DNA of 64,000 nucleotides. Origin: Hahella sp. KA22 (GTDB lineage: Bacteria; Pseudomonadota; Gammaproteobacteria; Pseudomonadales; Oleiphilaceae). Location: contig NZ_CP035490.1 of the NCBI RefSeq assembly GCF_004135205.1, positions 248,001 to 312,000 on the forward strand. The letters are read 5' to 3'. Below, one piece after another: positions 51,644 to 61,628 of the stretch. Position numbers and translations under genes: made by a program. Position 1 is the stretch's first letter. Each line of letters opens with the position of its first letter. The notes under the pieces were generated by a model. The model saw nothing but the letters and a program-made list of their open reading frames with translations, did not search any database and was not told the DNA's origin.

Positions 51644-52804
51644 CTATCTGGCGCCACCGAAACGATAACTCCACCACAGACTCAGCCCTAAGGTCTTGGC
51701 CTGCTTCCACTGCAGACGATCCATAGTCACGCCAAGATACAGGTCGTAGATCTGCAGGTTGAGATTGAGGGCGTCCGCGTTGCAATAATAGCGACCTCCC
51801 AGCGTCAGCCTATCATTGAAACGGTAGTCTGCCCCTACAAGCCCCAGGTCAGTCTTATCGTAACGCCGCCAGCCGGCGCCCAGACTGACTGCATCGTTCA
51901 GATGGTATTCACTCCATAAAAACCCTCGCAACGGCAACGCCTGCACATGATCGCGATAGCCTTCATTACCGCTCAACGCCGGTGACACGTCCAAAGCGCC
52001 GTCTTCATCATAATCAATCGTGTCGGAGGTGGCGCGGGCGACCGTCGCCGTCGCGCGATCCCAGTATATGCGATTGACAGCATCCTCCAGCGCCAGTCGC
52101 GCCTCCCATTGCGGATGAGGTCGCCAATGCAGATATAGATCTACCGCAAACCCATCGCCGCTGACGTTTTCCGGCGGTCGGTCCAGCAGGTGGTCTTCCG
52201 TATAGGCGTAATCCAGCTCCAATTCGCCTGTGGGCGAGGCGTCCGGCGTATCCAGATAGCCGCGCAAATAGCCCTCAGTCAGCTCATCTGCGCGCAAGTA
52301 GGAAAAGGCCAACTTGACGTTGAAGGCCTCCGTCAATGCAAACCGGTAACCCAGCTTAACGCCTTTCGCACGCATCTGGTTCGCCGCCAGGTAAAGGTCA
52401 TAGTGGGCGTCGCTTTCATGAGGCAGGTCATTGTTATAGAGGTATATCAGCTCCGCCGCGTCGGGACTGAATTCAAGGTGATAGTCGTAACGTTCGACAA
52501 TGGACAGGCTGAGGTTGCGATATTCGGCGCCAATCTCGATATGATCATGCGTGTACGCTACATCGCCCCGCGCTACGGGATCGCCTTTCAGGTCATGGGC
52601 GATCTGATAAATCGGCGCTGCATTGCTGTAGGAAAAGCTTTCCACCTCCGTATACAGCCGCCATCCGTCATCGCTCGCCGCAGCTATCTCCGCACAGACA
52701 ATCGAGCAGCCTAGCGCGCCAATCTGCGTAATACGCCTTACCTGTTTTCCATAATCAGACAAAAGCCAGATTCCGTTTTTAGTGATTCGTTTCGCAAGCG
52801 CCAT
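51644..52804 (-). CDS. outer-membrane beta-barrel protein
   Basis: A 386-residue protein. A signal-like segment (ITQIGALGCSIVCAEIAAAS, residues 26-44) follows an unusually long N-terminal region, so the true start may be internal. The mature chain alternates polar and aromatic residues in many short amphipathic strands (HIEIGAEYRNLSLSIVERYDYHLEFS, VKLGYRFALTEAFNVKLAFSYLRADELTEGYLRGYL, LGGRYYCNADALNLNLQIYDLYLGV), ending LWWSYRFG with an aromatic residue near the C-terminus, as in outer-membrane barrels. It is immediately downstream of the large lipoprotein gene on the same strand, with a terminator between. Confidence 0.6.
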   Translation of the reverse strand: MALAKRITKNGIWLLSDYGKQVRRITQIGALGCSIVCAEIAAASDDGWRLYTEVESFSYSNAAPIYQIAHDLKGDPVARGDVAYTHDHIEIGAEYRNLSLSIVERYDYHLEFSPDAAELIYLYNNDLPHESDAHYDLYLAANQMRAKGVKLGYRFALTEAFNVKLAFSYLRADELTEGYLRGYLDTPDASPTGELELDYAYTEDHLLDRPPENVSGDGFAVDLYLHWRPHPQWEARLALEDAVNRIYWDRATATVARATSDTIDYDEDGALDVSPALSGNEGYRDHVQALPLRGFLWSEYHLNDAVSLGAGWRRYDKTDLGLVGADYRFNDRLTLGGRYYCNADALNLNLQIYDLYLGVTMDRLQWKQAKTLGLSLWWSYRFGGAR

Positions 52805-52809
52805 GCGTT

Positions 52810-52834
52810 AAAAAGGGAGGACAAGCCTCCCTTT
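52810..52834 (-). terminator. rho-independent terminator of the large lipoprotein gene
   Basis: Read leftward: AAAGGGAGG, a five-base loop, CCTCCCTTT and then further T residues. It lies 29 bases beyond the lipoprotein stop and before the barrel gene. Confidence 0.85.
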
Positions 52835-52862
52835 AGGTTTCGCATACTGTATTCAGCTTAGT

Positions 52863-55088
52863 TTAAAACGATTCAAAGTCACCATCGCTGAAACGCACCA
52901 ACACCACGCCGCTGACTTCGGAAATGGTGGCGTATTGGGTTCCGTTGTTAGTGATGGATCCGATGGCCTTGCCATCGGAGTCTTCCGCCACGGACAGTGT
53001 GACGCCGTCCTGGTTGGTGACGGTAAGTGTCTGCGCGACGGAGTCGATAGCCGCATTCAACGTTACGCCGCCATACTTCAGTTCCAGTGTCGCCTGCCCG
53101 GATTCCAGGCCGGTGCGATCCACGATCAATTTCACGCTGATGGTGTCTGCAACGCCATTGACCGTCACGTTGAATATGAGGGTGGCGTCAGCGTCCACGT
53201 AGGCTGATCCGTTCTCATCCGTGCAGGTTTCTGAGGATGTTCCGCCTGACATAGAGCCCTCGCAGTTAAGAGTCACGCCCGTGGCGTTCGCATTCAGCGC
53301 CAGCGATGCGAAAAATGAGTCTGTGGCGTTACTGAACTGACCGCTCAACGTCATCGCGAACATTCCCGCTGTGTAACTTTCCATCCAGGTCTCTTCATAG
53401 GTGCTGCTGGTCTGGGTATCGGTCTCGTCGATATCCGCAGAGAACGCCGATAAGGTCGCACTCATCACCCCAGTGAAAGAAACCGGATTCCCTACTCCCT
53501 TCTCAGCCAAGGTTACATTCAGCCCCAATGACAGGTTGCTGAGATCGAAGTCCTCATCCTGCACGGTAGTAGATGTACCGCTATTAGTGGTTTCGTCTTC
53601 GTCACTGGTGTAGGACAAAGTGGCCATTACGTTACTGTCGTTGTTCACGCTAAGAGACACCGCGCTGGACTCCACAGCGCCCTGAATAGAGAAATTCACT
53701 TGCGCGCTGATTGCCTGGGTGGTGTTTGTGCCGCCGGAAATCGGCGTTTCCACTTCATCGCCCACATTGATGGTGGAGAGGTCCGTGGCGGTCAGCGACA
53801 CGGCGACGCCTTCAATCGTGGTGTTTACCGTAAATGACGCGCCGCCGCTCACAATATTGACGGTCACGATTGGAGAGCCATCGGTTGAGCCATCTTCCGC
53901 AAAGGCCATGTATGACGCCGCGATTTGCTCCAGTGCGATCGCCATGACGTCCAGCACTTCCGCCAGATTGTCATCCGTAGCGAAGGTAGCGGCGGCGATC
54001 TGGTCTGCGAACGCCTCCATTGACACCCGATCTTCACTGCTCAACAGCATGCCGGTTCCCAGTTTGCGAATCTCCTGCACCATGGCCTTGGCCTGCGCCA
54101 ATTCCGTCGCGTTAGCGGTATCGCTGGGCTCGCCTTCGGATTCATCAGTGGAGCCGTTGGTCTGTGCATCGCTCTCTTCGGCGGCGATGATAGTAATGAG
54201 ACCGCCCAGGTCCAATTGTCCAGATGTATCCGCCGCCACGGCGGCGTTCAGAATATCCAGGGTACTCGCCAGAATTTCCTGTAGCGTCGTATTTGTTCCA
54301 TCAGTGTCCGCTTTGTCCGCGATGCCGCCATCAGCGTAGTCTGACGCAAAGGCCGCTACCGCCTGCTCAATACTGAGTCCAGGAGAGTCTCCCTGCACCG
54401 CCTGCACGATGGCCGCGCTCAACGTGTTGTATTTGACCCCGCCCTGGCCGGCGGCGGCCACCGCCGTCGGATTGGTGATGTCCACCACATCGATTTGGGT
54501 CAGATCACCCGCCACGCCAAAACGATTCGCCACCTTCGAATTCGCCGCCGTCACCGCCGCCTGGATTTCAGACGCGCTGGTGGCGCCGCCCATGGTGATA
54601 TCTTTCAGCGCCACCTGGGTAGCGACATCAGTCAGCACCGTTATATTGACCGATATATTCGACGAACCCGAGGGAACGACTGCATTCAGCGCAAAGCCGC
54701 TGTCCGTCAGAGCATAATCCTGCCCAAAGGCCACGCCGCTTCCGCATCCTCCGCTGAGGTCACAACGCATCAGCGTGCCGGTCGTTGGCGTTATGCGCAC
54801 GACCACAGGCCCGCTGTAACCGGAACTCAATGTCAAATTGTAAGTTCCATCTGATCCTGTCGTGGTTTGACCCAAGACGTTGGAGGTGTCCACCGCGCCA
54901 TTGATCACCGGATAAGCGCGCACAAGGCCGCCGATGATAATGCCTTTGGAAGCCGCGCCGCTCAGTGTGACGCTTGGCGAGCCGCCGCCGTCGTCATCAC
55001 CGCCGCCTCCGCCGCCGCCACATGCAGTCAGAGCGATCGCCAGCATGAGAGGCGTCAGATTGTTTTTGAACCTATCGAATTTGGACAT
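52863..55088 (-). CDS. large lipoprotein with Gly/Asp-rich linker
   Basis: A 741-residue lipoprotein: signal LMLAIALTACGGG with the lipobox Cys, then a poly-Gly/Asp stretch. The first domain (VTLSGAASKGIIIGGLVRAYPVINGAVDTSNVLGQTTTGSDGTYNLTLSSGYSGPVVVRI) is like a carboxypeptidase-regulatory or bacterial Ig-type module. A helical central part (LAQAKAMVQEIRKLGTGMLLSSEDRVSMEAFADQIA) is followed by a long Ser/Thr-rich beta part reminiscent of a beta-helix or adhesin-like stalk. Similar proteins occur in marine gammaproteobacteria. Probably outer-membrane-anchored; function unknown. Confidence 0.7.
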   Translation of the reverse strand: MSKFDRFKNNLTPLMLAIALTACGGGGGGGDDDGGGSPSVTLSGAASKGIIIGGLVRAYPVINGAVDTSNVLGQTTTGSDGTYNLTLSSGYSGPVVVRITPTTGTLMRCDLSGGCGSGVAFGQDYALTDSGFALNAVVPSGSSNISVNITVLTDVATQVALKDITMGGATSASEIQAAVTAANSKVANRFGVAGDLTQIDVVDITNPTAVAAAGQGGVKYNTLSAAIVQAVQGDSPGLSIEQAVAAFASDYADGGIADKADTDGTNTTLQEILASTLDILNAAVAADTSGQLDLGGLITIIAAEESDAQTNGSTDESEGEPSDTANATELAQAKAMVQEIRKLGTGMLLSSEDRVSMEAFADQIAAATFATDDNLAEVLDVMAIALEQIAASYMAFAEDGSTDGSPIVTVNIVSGGASFTVNTTIEGVAVSLTATDLSTINVGDEVETPISGGTNTTQAISAQVNFSIQGAVESSAVSLSVNNDSNVMATLSYTSDEDETTNSGTSTTVQDEDFDLSNLSLGLNVTLAEKGVGNPVSFTGVMSATLSAFSADIDETDTQTSSTYEETWMESYTAGMFAMTLSGQFSNATDSFFASLALNANATGVTLNCEGSMSGGTSSETCTDENGSAYVDADATLIFNVTVNGVADTISVKLIVDRTGLESGQATLELKYGGVTLNAAIDSVAQTLTVTNQDGVTLSVAEDSDGKAIGSITNNGTQYATISEVSGVVLVRFSDGDFESF

Positions 55089-55645
55089 GCTTTCCTCCTA
55101 GCGATAGCCGTAGCCTGTGAATTTTTTCGTTTAACTTCCGCCTGCGCCAGCGCCGGAATCCCCCTTCCAATTGACCAGGTCGAATCTGTCTCCGAGCCAA
55201 ATTCGCATAGGGCGCAGTATTTAAGTAAAGCACAGCAGACCTGACGGAACGCCCGGCTGGCGGGATAATTCGTGACTATTTGTTACCAGTTTTTGAGACC
55301 CAGTTGTTACCAGTTTTTAAGCCCCTGCGTAAGTGTTTAGCGCTATTGGCATTTTTTGATCTCGGGTGTATATTGACCAGCCCTCTTCAACTCCAACCCC
55401 AATGGAGGCCTGGTGACCATGCAAACTGAAAACATTCCTCTCGTCGCCTGACGAAGAACGCTCCAGGCCGGCTGATATTGATCGCGCTCAGGCGCATTGC
55501 GTGTAACGCGCATCATCAGCGACGCCCTTACTGATATTTTTCTGACAGAAACAAATAGGTCTTCGAATATTCCCGTTTAGCACCGGGATTGCGCTCTTTA
55601 TGCGCCGCAGGCCAGTTGTAGGCTTATAGCCAGGGTATACAATCA
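55089..55645. other. 557-base intergenic region
   Basis: Between divergent genes. It contains a direct repeat at 55280-55321 and an AT-rich stretch with a possible promoter for the MATE gene. Several very short open frames (for example an ATG at 55419 with ten codons) lack supporting evidence. No gene is called. Confidence 0.5.
55280..55321. repeat. 24-base tandem direct repeat
   Basis: TTGTTACCAGTTTTTGAG at 55280-55297 and TTGTTACCAGTTTTTAAG at 55304-55321, separated by six bases. Only two copies and no associated gene. Confidence 0.7.
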
Positions 55646-57016
55646 ATGAACCACGAATTAAGGTCCCACAACCTGTGGGTGCTTTCATGGCCAATCTTTA
55701 TTGAAGAAATAACCGGCGGTCTGGTGTTTCTCGCCGACGCCTATTTCCTCAGTCGTATCTCAGATGAAGTCGCCGCCACGGTTGGCGTGCTATTGCCAGT
55801 GTTATTGCTGGGGTTCTTCATCATCCCGATGTTCACCACCGCAGGCACCAGCGTCGCTTCGCAATACATGGGCGCGAAGCAAACGCAGCATATCCTGCCG
55901 GCCTATATGGCGAATATCGGCATCAGCAGTCTGCTTGGGCTGCTGATGTTTATCGTCAGCTTCATTTACGCCGACCGCGTCGGCTTGTGGCTGGGCATGA
56001 CGCCGGAGTTGAACGCACATTCAGAGACTTATCTTCTGGCAGTGTCGTTCAGCTTCTTCTGCATCGCTGTGCGTTTCTCCTACGCCTCCATTCTGGCGTC
56101 CCGGGGCATGACACACTGGAACATGGCCACCGCGCTGGTCACCAACGCGCTCAATGTGGTTTTGAACGCAGCGTTCTTCCTGGGATGGTTCGGGCTGCCC
56201 AAGATGGGGTTATTGGGCATCGCCATGGCGACGTCGATTTCCTTCGCCGTGGGCGCGCTGCTGGTGATGTGGGTAGTGCATGGCCCGATGAAGATCCGTT
56301 TCCGCTTCAAAGGTATGTCCGGCCCGATTCGCCGCGTAATGCGTCCGATTCTGAAAATCGGCATTCCGTCGGCGATGGAGCCGTTCAGCTACACCGTGCA
56401 GCAGATAGTTGTATCCATGGCGGTAATCAGTCTGGGGCTGGAGGCCATGGGCGCCAACACCTATGTGTTGCGGGTGCTGGTGGTGGAAATCACCTTCGCC
56501 TTCGCCCTGGGCGCCGGCAGCCAGATTCTGATGGCGCACTTCATGGGCGCTGAAAACTTCAAAGAGGTGAACCGCATCTTCTGGAAATCAGTGGCCTACG
56601 CCTCCGGCTTCGCTTTCATCAACATGCTGATGTTTGTATGGATCTACGACAGCCTGTTGACCCTGTTCACAGATAACCAGCAGATTATCGAACTGAGCAA
56701 GTGGATGCTGGCGGCCTGCATCATCATGGAACCGGCCAGAGCGGTGAACATTATCGCCGGCATGGGCCTGAAAGGGGTGGGCGACGCCCGCTTCTCCGCC
56801 GTCAACAGCATGATCTTCATGTGGGCGGTGATCCCTTTCGTGTTCTGGGTCGGGCTCGATATGGGCTACGGCATGCTGGGCGTGTGGATGTGCTTTGTCG
56901 TGGATGAATCCCTGCGGGCGATCATCAATCTGTGGCGCTGGCGCACCGGCAAGTGGCGCAGCAAAGGCATCCGCCACGACGCTGACGAAGGCGGCCTGGC
57001 GGAAGCTCCAGCCTGA
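55646..57016 (+). CDS. MATE-family multidrug efflux transporter
   Basis: A 456-residue inner-membrane protein with twelve helices in two related halves. Characteristic MATE motifs: LSWPIFIEEITGGLVFLADAYFLSRIS in the first helix pair, PMFTTAGTSVASQYMGAKQTQHI, and in the second half KIGIPSAMEPFSYTVQQIVVSMAVISLGLEAMGANTYVLR and GAGSQILMAHFMGA. It exports drugs or metabolites with sodium or protons. A strong terminator follows directly. Confidence 0.9.
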   Translation: MNHELRSHNLWVLSWPIFIEEITGGLVFLADAYFLSRISDEVAATVGVLLPVLLLGFFIIPMFTTAGTSVASQYMGAKQTQHILPAYMANIGISSLLGLLMFIVSFIYADRVGLWLGMTPELNAHSETYLLAVSFSFFCIAVRFSYASILASRGMTHWNMATALVTNALNVVLNAAFFLGWFGLPKMGLLGIAMATSISFAVGALLVMWVVHGPMKIRFRFKGMSGPIRRVMRPILKIGIPSAMEPFSYTVQQIVVSMAVISLGLEAMGANTYVLRVLVVEITFAFALGAGSQILMAHFMGAENFKEVNRIFWKSVAYASGFAFINMLMFVWIYDSLLTLFTDNQQIIELSKWMLAACIIMEPARAVNIIAGMGLKGVGDARFSAVNSMIFMWAVIPFVFWVGLDMGYGMLGVWMCFVVDESLRAIINLWRWRTGKWRSKGIRHDADEGGLAEAPA

Positions 57017-57035
57017 TGCGCCTCTCTTGATAAAG

Positions 57036-57061
57036 AAAAGCCCGGGAAACCGGGCTTTTTT
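57036..57061. terminator. rho-independent terminator with GAAA tetraloop
   Basis: A ten-base stem AAAAGCCCGG/CCGGGCTTTT with a GAAA loop and a run of T, 20 bases after the MATE stop. It also works for leftward transcription from the GH3 gene. Confidence 0.9.
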
Positions 57062-57127
57062 CATGGCGCGCGCATCCCTGTCGCGTCTTGCTCAGACAGT
57101 CATATCAAGTAAATGACTGCGCAGGGC

Positions 57128-60100
57128 TTACTTCACCAGTCGTACGTTATCCACCTGGAAATGCACATTGCGCATTTCTGAGTCCCACACTGGCAGAATC
57201 TCCAGAACCGACGTCACTTCTGCGGTGTTAAGGCCATCATAGTCCGCAAAGTTGATCTCCACCGGATGCCAGACATTCAGCGCGGCGGAACTGTCCAGAA
57301 TCGCGATATCGCCCGTGCCGCAGTCGGCGCCGCAATTCACTTTCGCCATCAACCCGGTAGAAGCGGCGAAATCGATGACTTTGACATCAAAGGTGAGCTT
57401 GCTCAGGGCGGAAACGTTGAGTGGCTTGGCGGACTTGAACAGCACCACGCCTTTCGCCACATGCTCCGCCGCCGGAGCGCCGTATTGCGCGTCCACCACA
57501 GTTCCCGCGCCGTCAGCAAGCGCCGCGTCGAGAGTCACGAAGCTGGCGTCTTCCTGGTAGGGGTCCCAGGAGGAGACCGCCCACACGCCGGGTTGGGCGA
57601 ACAACTCCGTATCCGTCACGCCATCTGTATAAACGTCCGTGGTGTCCGTCAGCGCGACATTTTCCTGAGCGAAGCTGCTGCAATCCGGCGTGTCCGCGGC
57701 GGTGTTCGGCTCCCAGCGGATATTTTCCAAAGACAGATCCATCGCGCCGCCAGAGTAAAGCAGGAAGGGCGTATTAACGTTGCTGAAGTCGAGGCCGTCG
57801 TCCACAAAGCACTGGAATGGAATGCTTACTTCCGTCCACTCACCCACCGGCAGACCGCGCATGAAGTCGCCAACCGCGACTTCGCCCAGACAGGGGTAGA
57901 CGCAATGCAGCGAGAGATTGACGTCGCCAGCAGGCGCTTCATTCACTTTCACCCGGAACTTCACCGACGTTTTGGAATTGTAATAAGGCGTCAGATCCTT
58001 GCCTTTGTTGTCCTCCGACGCCTGCATGTAGATCTGGCCCACATCCGTCCATTTCACCCGCTTGGCGCTGAACTGAATAGCGCCGTCTTCGGTGGAGACG
58101 CTCACTTCATTTCCTTCCAGCGCCGTGGTCACCGCCGGGTCCATGCTGACAGGCGTTCCGCCCCAGTTGGAGGGACCGCCGATGCGCATAATCCAGTCGC
58201 CCTGATTCTGTCCGCTGGTGAACAGATCAAGATTCACGTTGGTGGTTCCACCGTCGCCGGGATCGCTCTGATCGCAGCCAAAGGCCTGGCTTGCCTCGCT
58301 CAGATCGTCGCCCAGACTGTCGGTATCCTGATAGCTCAGCCCATAACCATAGGCGAACAGCGCGTCACTGGCGTCGCCTTTATTCAGCGGCGCATGACAG
58401 GGTGAGTTTGGCCAGGAGTAAGACAGCTTACCAACGAAGTCGTTGTTGACGCCGCCATCCGCTTTGGCGAACAGCACATCCGCTACGCCCTCACCTTCGC
58501 TGCCCGGCAACCAGGCGGCGACAAAGGCGTTGGAGCGGTTCAGCTCTTTATTCACATACAACGGACGCCCGGACAGGAAGACCGTCACCACCGGCACACC
58601 CGCGTTACGGATGGTTTCCAACACCGCCAGATCCTGCGCATAATTGCGTGCGTGCTCCAGCGTCTTGGCGCCTTCAAGATCGCCGACGCCTTCCGCATAG
58701 GGCGTTTCTCCAATCACCACAATCGCCACGTCATGCAGGTTCGGGTTAGCGTCGCCGCCGTCAGCGTCATAAGTCACATTGGATGCGACGCCCTGGATAC
58801 CTTTCAGGATTGTCGTCGCGCCGGGAAAGTCCTCCGCTTCATTGAGACCGGTTCCCTGCCAGGAGATGGTCCAGCCGCCGCTTTGATTGGACAGGCTGTC
58901 CGCGGATTTGCCCGCCACCAGAATCCGGGCGTCCCGGCTCAGAGGCAGGATGCCGTTTTTATTCTTCAACAGCACCAGCGACTTACGCACTGCTTCCCGC
59001 GCCAGCTCCCTGTGCCCGTCGGAGCCCAGTACTTCCACTTTCCCCGCCAGAGCGCGCTGGGAAGGCTTGGGCTTATCAAACAGGCCTGCGCGCAGTTTAA
59101 CCCGCAGGATACGCACCACGGCGTCATCGATGCGCGACATCTCGATAGCGCCGGCGTTTACGGAATCGATGGTGTTTTGGTAGAACGCCTTCCAATCGGT
59201 TTTGTATGGAACCATGAACAAATCAATGCCCGCGTTGACCGCTTGCGGACAGTTGCTTTCCGTACAGCCGTCGACCTGTCCAATGCCGTTCCAGTCGGAC
59301 ACAATCAGGCCATCAAAACCCATCTTGCCTTTCAGCACATCGGTCAGCAGGTCCTTTCTGCCGTGCAGCTTTTCGCCCTGCCAGCTGTTGAAAGACGCCA
59401 TCACGGTCTGAGCGCCGGCGCGCAGCGCTGAATAGTAGCCCTGCCCATGCAGGTTGATCAGCGTGTTCTGGTCCGCCAGATTGTCGCCTTGATCATTCCC
59501 CTTGTCCGTGCCGCCATCGCCAATAAAGTGCTTGGCGGTGGCCACCACGTGCGACTGATCGAAATTACCCTGCAGGCCTTCCACCATAGCGGCGCCGTAA
59601 TTAAAGATAATCTCGCCGTCCTCGGAGTAACCTTCGTAGGTGCGTCCCCAGCGATCATCCCGCACCACCGCCAGAGTAGGAGCAAAAGTCCAGTCAATGC
59701 CGGTCACCGCCACTTCTTCCGCCGTCGCCGCGCCGATTCTGCGAATCAGATCTGAGTCTCGCGCCGCGCCCAGGCCAATGTTATGGGGAAACAGGGTCGC
59801 GCCCACCAGGTTGCTGTGACCGTGCACCGCGTCCGTCCCCCAGATAATGGGAATAGCGGCGTTGCCGTCGCTCTCATCCATGGAGGCTTCCCACAACGCA
59901 TCGGCGATATCCAGCCATTCCTGCACCGTCGCGTGTTTCTTCGTTCCCGGCCAGGAACCGCCGCCGTTCAGCACGGAGCCAATATGGTATTGCTTTACTT
60001 CTTCCGGGGTCAGATGCTGCAGCTCCGGCTGAATCATCTGTCCGACTTTTTCTTCCAGGGACATGGTCGCCATGATGTCGGCGATCCTGGCTTCTATTTG

Positions 60101-60298
60101 CGGGTCTTTGGCGATGGCGCTTTGGATAGCAGGCCAGTCGCTGAAGGTATTGATGTAATCAACGCCGGCTACCGGATCAGGCGTTCCCGGCCCATCTTTA
60201 CCGTCGTTATCGTTGGAATCACTGCTGCATGCCGTCAGCGCCGCGACAATCATCATGGTCGACAGCGCCTTCAACTTGAGGCGTCTGGATACGTACAT
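57128..60298 (-). CDS. lipoprotein GH3 exo-beta-glucosidase (ExoP-like)
   Basis: A 1056-residue lipoprotein (LTAC lipobox, Cys24) of glycoside hydrolase family 3. The TIM-barrel domain begins ARIADIMATMSLEEKVGQMIQPE and contains WGTDAVHGHSNLVGATLFPHNIGLGA, DDRWGRTYEGYSED, AKHFIGDGGT and the nucleophile D335 in LIVSDWNGIG. The alpha/beta sandwich follows (RKSLVLLKNKNGILPLS ... GETPYAEGVGDLEG, with the acid/base region). Two C-terminal beta-sandwich domains (about 690-860 and 880-1056) match the ExoP-type carbohydrate-binding region. It degrades beta-1,3/1,4-glucans or cello-oligosaccharides in the periplasm or at the surface. LacI operators precede it. Confidence 0.88.
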   Translation of the reverse strand: MYVSRRLKLKALSTMMIVAALTACSSDSNDNDGKDGPGTPDPVAGVDYINTFSDWPAIQSAIAKDPQIEARIADIMATMSLEEKVGQMIQPELQHLTPEEVKQYHIGSVLNGGGSWPGTKKHATVQEWLDIADALWEASMDESDGNAAIPIIWGTDAVHGHSNLVGATLFPHNIGLGAARDSDLIRRIGAATAEEVAVTGIDWTFAPTLAVVRDDRWGRTYEGYSEDGEIIFNYGAAMVEGLQGNFDQSHVVATAKHFIGDGGTDKGNDQGDNLADQNTLINLHGQGYYSALRAGAQTVMASFNSWQGEKLHGRKDLLTDVLKGKMGFDGLIVSDWNGIGQVDGCTESNCPQAVNAGIDLFMVPYKTDWKAFYQNTIDSVNAGAIEMSRIDDAVVRILRVKLRAGLFDKPKPSQRALAGKVEVLGSDGHRELAREAVRKSLVLLKNKNGILPLSRDARILVAGKSADSLSNQSGGWTISWQGTGLNEAEDFPGATTILKGIQGVASNVTYDADGGDANPNLHDVAIVVIGETPYAEGVGDLEGAKTLEHARNYAQDLAVLETIRNAGVPVVTVFLSGRPLYVNKELNRSNAFVAAWLPGSEGEGVADVLFAKADGGVNNDFVGKLSYSWPNSPCHAPLNKGDASDALFAYGYGLSYQDTDSLGDDLSEASQAFGCDQSDPGDGGTTNVNLDLFTSGQNQGDWIMRIGGPSNWGGTPVSMDPAVTTALEGNEVSVSTEDGAIQFSAKRVKWTDVGQIYMQASEDNKGKDLTPYYNSKTSVKFRVKVNEAPAGDVNLSLHCVYPCLGEVAVGDFMRGLPVGEWTEVSIPFQCFVDDGLDFSNVNTPFLLYSGGAMDLSLENIRWEPNTAADTPDCSSFAQENVALTDTTDVYTDGVTDTELFAQPGVWAVSSWDPYQEDASFVTLDAALADGAGTVVDAQYGAPAAEHVAKGVVLFKSAKPLNVSALSKLTFDVKVIDFAASTGLMAKVNCGADCGTGDIAILDSSAALNVWHPVEINFADYDGLNTAEVTSVLEILPVWDSEMRNVHFQVDNVRLVK

Positions 60299-60340
60299 GT
60301 GGTCACCTTTTTATATTTAGCGATAGTGGACCGAAACATT

Positions 60341-60356
60341 ATGAAAGCGCTTTCAT
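60341..60356. promoter_or_regulatory. LacI-type operator 1 (perfect palindrome)
   Basis: ATGAAAGCGCTTTCAT, a perfect 16-base palindrome 43 bases before the GH3 start, matches the GAAAGCG-CTTTC core of LacI/GalR-family operators. Confidence 0.8.
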
Positions 60357-60510
60357 TTTAAAACTAATAAACCCGACTAAATTTCCCGATACGTGATAGT
60401 TTGCTGAGTATCCCGACCTGAACAACGGACGATTACTAACGAAAACCAGGGTATTGGCCGGCTTTTTCGACGCTATGCGATAAATTCACCGCAAAACAGC
60501 TTGCGCCATG

Positions 60511-60526
60511 ATGAAAGCGATTTCAT
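60511..60526. promoter_or_regulatory. LacI-type operator 2
   Basis: ATGAAAGCGATTTCAT, one mismatch from operator 1, 170 bases apart and close to the end of the LacI gene. It is positioned for DNA looping with operator 1. Confidence 0.7.
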
Positions 60527-60584
60527 AAATTGCCCTAATTCGGGCGTTATTGTCAATAGAACGCAATAACGCCGAAGGGAGGTT

Positions 60585-61601
60585 TTAAGTTGCTGAGGTG
60601 TTTTTGGGAGGGGCGACGGAGTCGCGCAACACCAGTTCCGGCTCAAACATGGGAGCCGGCTGCGTCCGGCGTTCGCCCTGAATGGATTGAATCGCCAACG
60701 CCGCAGCGCGTTTACCCATGGCGTTCACCGGCTGACGCACCGTGGTCAGGGCCGGATACAGCAGCGATGCGTATTCCACGTCATCGAAGCCAACCAGGGA
60801 TATCTCTTCAGGAACGCTCAGCTTGGCTTCGCGCAACGCCTTCATAGCGCCAGCAGCCATCTGATCGTTGCAGGCGAATATGGCGGTGAAGTCACGGCTG
60901 CGCTTCAGCAGGCGTTGAGTCGCCACATAACCGCCTTCCACAGTGAAGTCGCCTTCCACCACCAGATCCTTGTCATAGCGCATCCCCAGGTTTTCCAGCG
61001 AACGACGATAGCCGGAAAGACGCGCGCGTCCTTCCTCATTTCCTAACGGTCCACTGATACAGGCAATGCGACGGTGTCCTATGGACGCCAGATACTCCAC
61101 CACCAGATGACTGCCCTGCTCGTTATCGACGATGACGCATTCACCCGCCAGTTCAGGTACATAGCGGTTCAGCAGCACCAACGGCGGCGACTTCTCTTTC
61201 AGAGCGATCAACTCTTCATCCGTCAGGCAGTACGGAAACAAAATGATGGCGTCGCAACGGCGGCCAGCCAGCATGTCGATGGTTTCCTTGATCTCGTCGG
61301 ACGAGTAATTCTCTACGGAAATGATGAGGTTATAGCCGGATTCGCGCAAAGCGCGCTCCAGACTTGAAATCAGCGGGCCGAAGAATACGCCAAGCAGATC
61401 CGTCACCACCAGACCGATATTATTGGAACGGTTGGTGACCAGTCCCTGAGCGAATGAATTGGGCCGATACCCCAGATCCTTCATGGCTTTAAATACCCGC
61501 TTACGGGTGCTTTCCTTAACGGGAGCCGTGTTGTTAATCACACGGGAGACTGTGGATATCGAGACCTTCGCACGGTCGGAGACTTCTTTTATTGTAATCA
61601 T
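60585..61601 (-). CDS. LacI-family transcriptional repressor
   Basis: A 338-residue regulator. The ATG at 61601 gives the standard start MITIKEVSDRAKVSISTVSRVINNTAPVKESTRKRVFKAMKDLGYRPN, containing the helix-turn-helix and hinge; a GTG five codons upstream is the alternative. The rest is a periplasmic-binding-like sugar domain (NNIGLVVTDLLGVFFGPLISSLERALRESGYNLIISVENYSSDEIKETIDMLAGRRCDAIILF, ISLVGFDDVEYASLLYPALTTVRQP). Three operators around it and the downstream GH3 gene imply control of glucoside hydrolysis, with autoregulation. Confidence 0.92.
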   Translation of the reverse strand: MITIKEVSDRAKVSISTVSRVINNTAPVKESTRKRVFKAMKDLGYRPNSFAQGLVTNRSNNIGLVVTDLLGVFFGPLISSLERALRESGYNLIISVENYSSDEIKETIDMLAGRRCDAIILFPYCLTDEELIALKEKSPPLVLLNRYVPELAGECVIVDNEQGSHLVVEYLASIGHRRIACISGPLGNEEGRARLSGYRRSLENLGMRYDKDLVVEGDFTVEGGYVATQRLLKRSRDFTAIFACNDQMAAGAMKALREAKLSVPEEISLVGFDDVEYASLLYPALTTVRQPVNAMGKRAAALAIQSIQGERRTQPAPMFEPELVLRDSVAPPKNTSAT

Positions 61602-61628
61602 TCGGAGGACGGGCACCTTGCTTAAGGG

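Noticed and set aside
55402-55452. Short leader-peptide frames before the MATE gene (ATG at 55402 and 55419)
   Set aside because: Four and ten codons long, no attenuator structure and no amino-acid bias.
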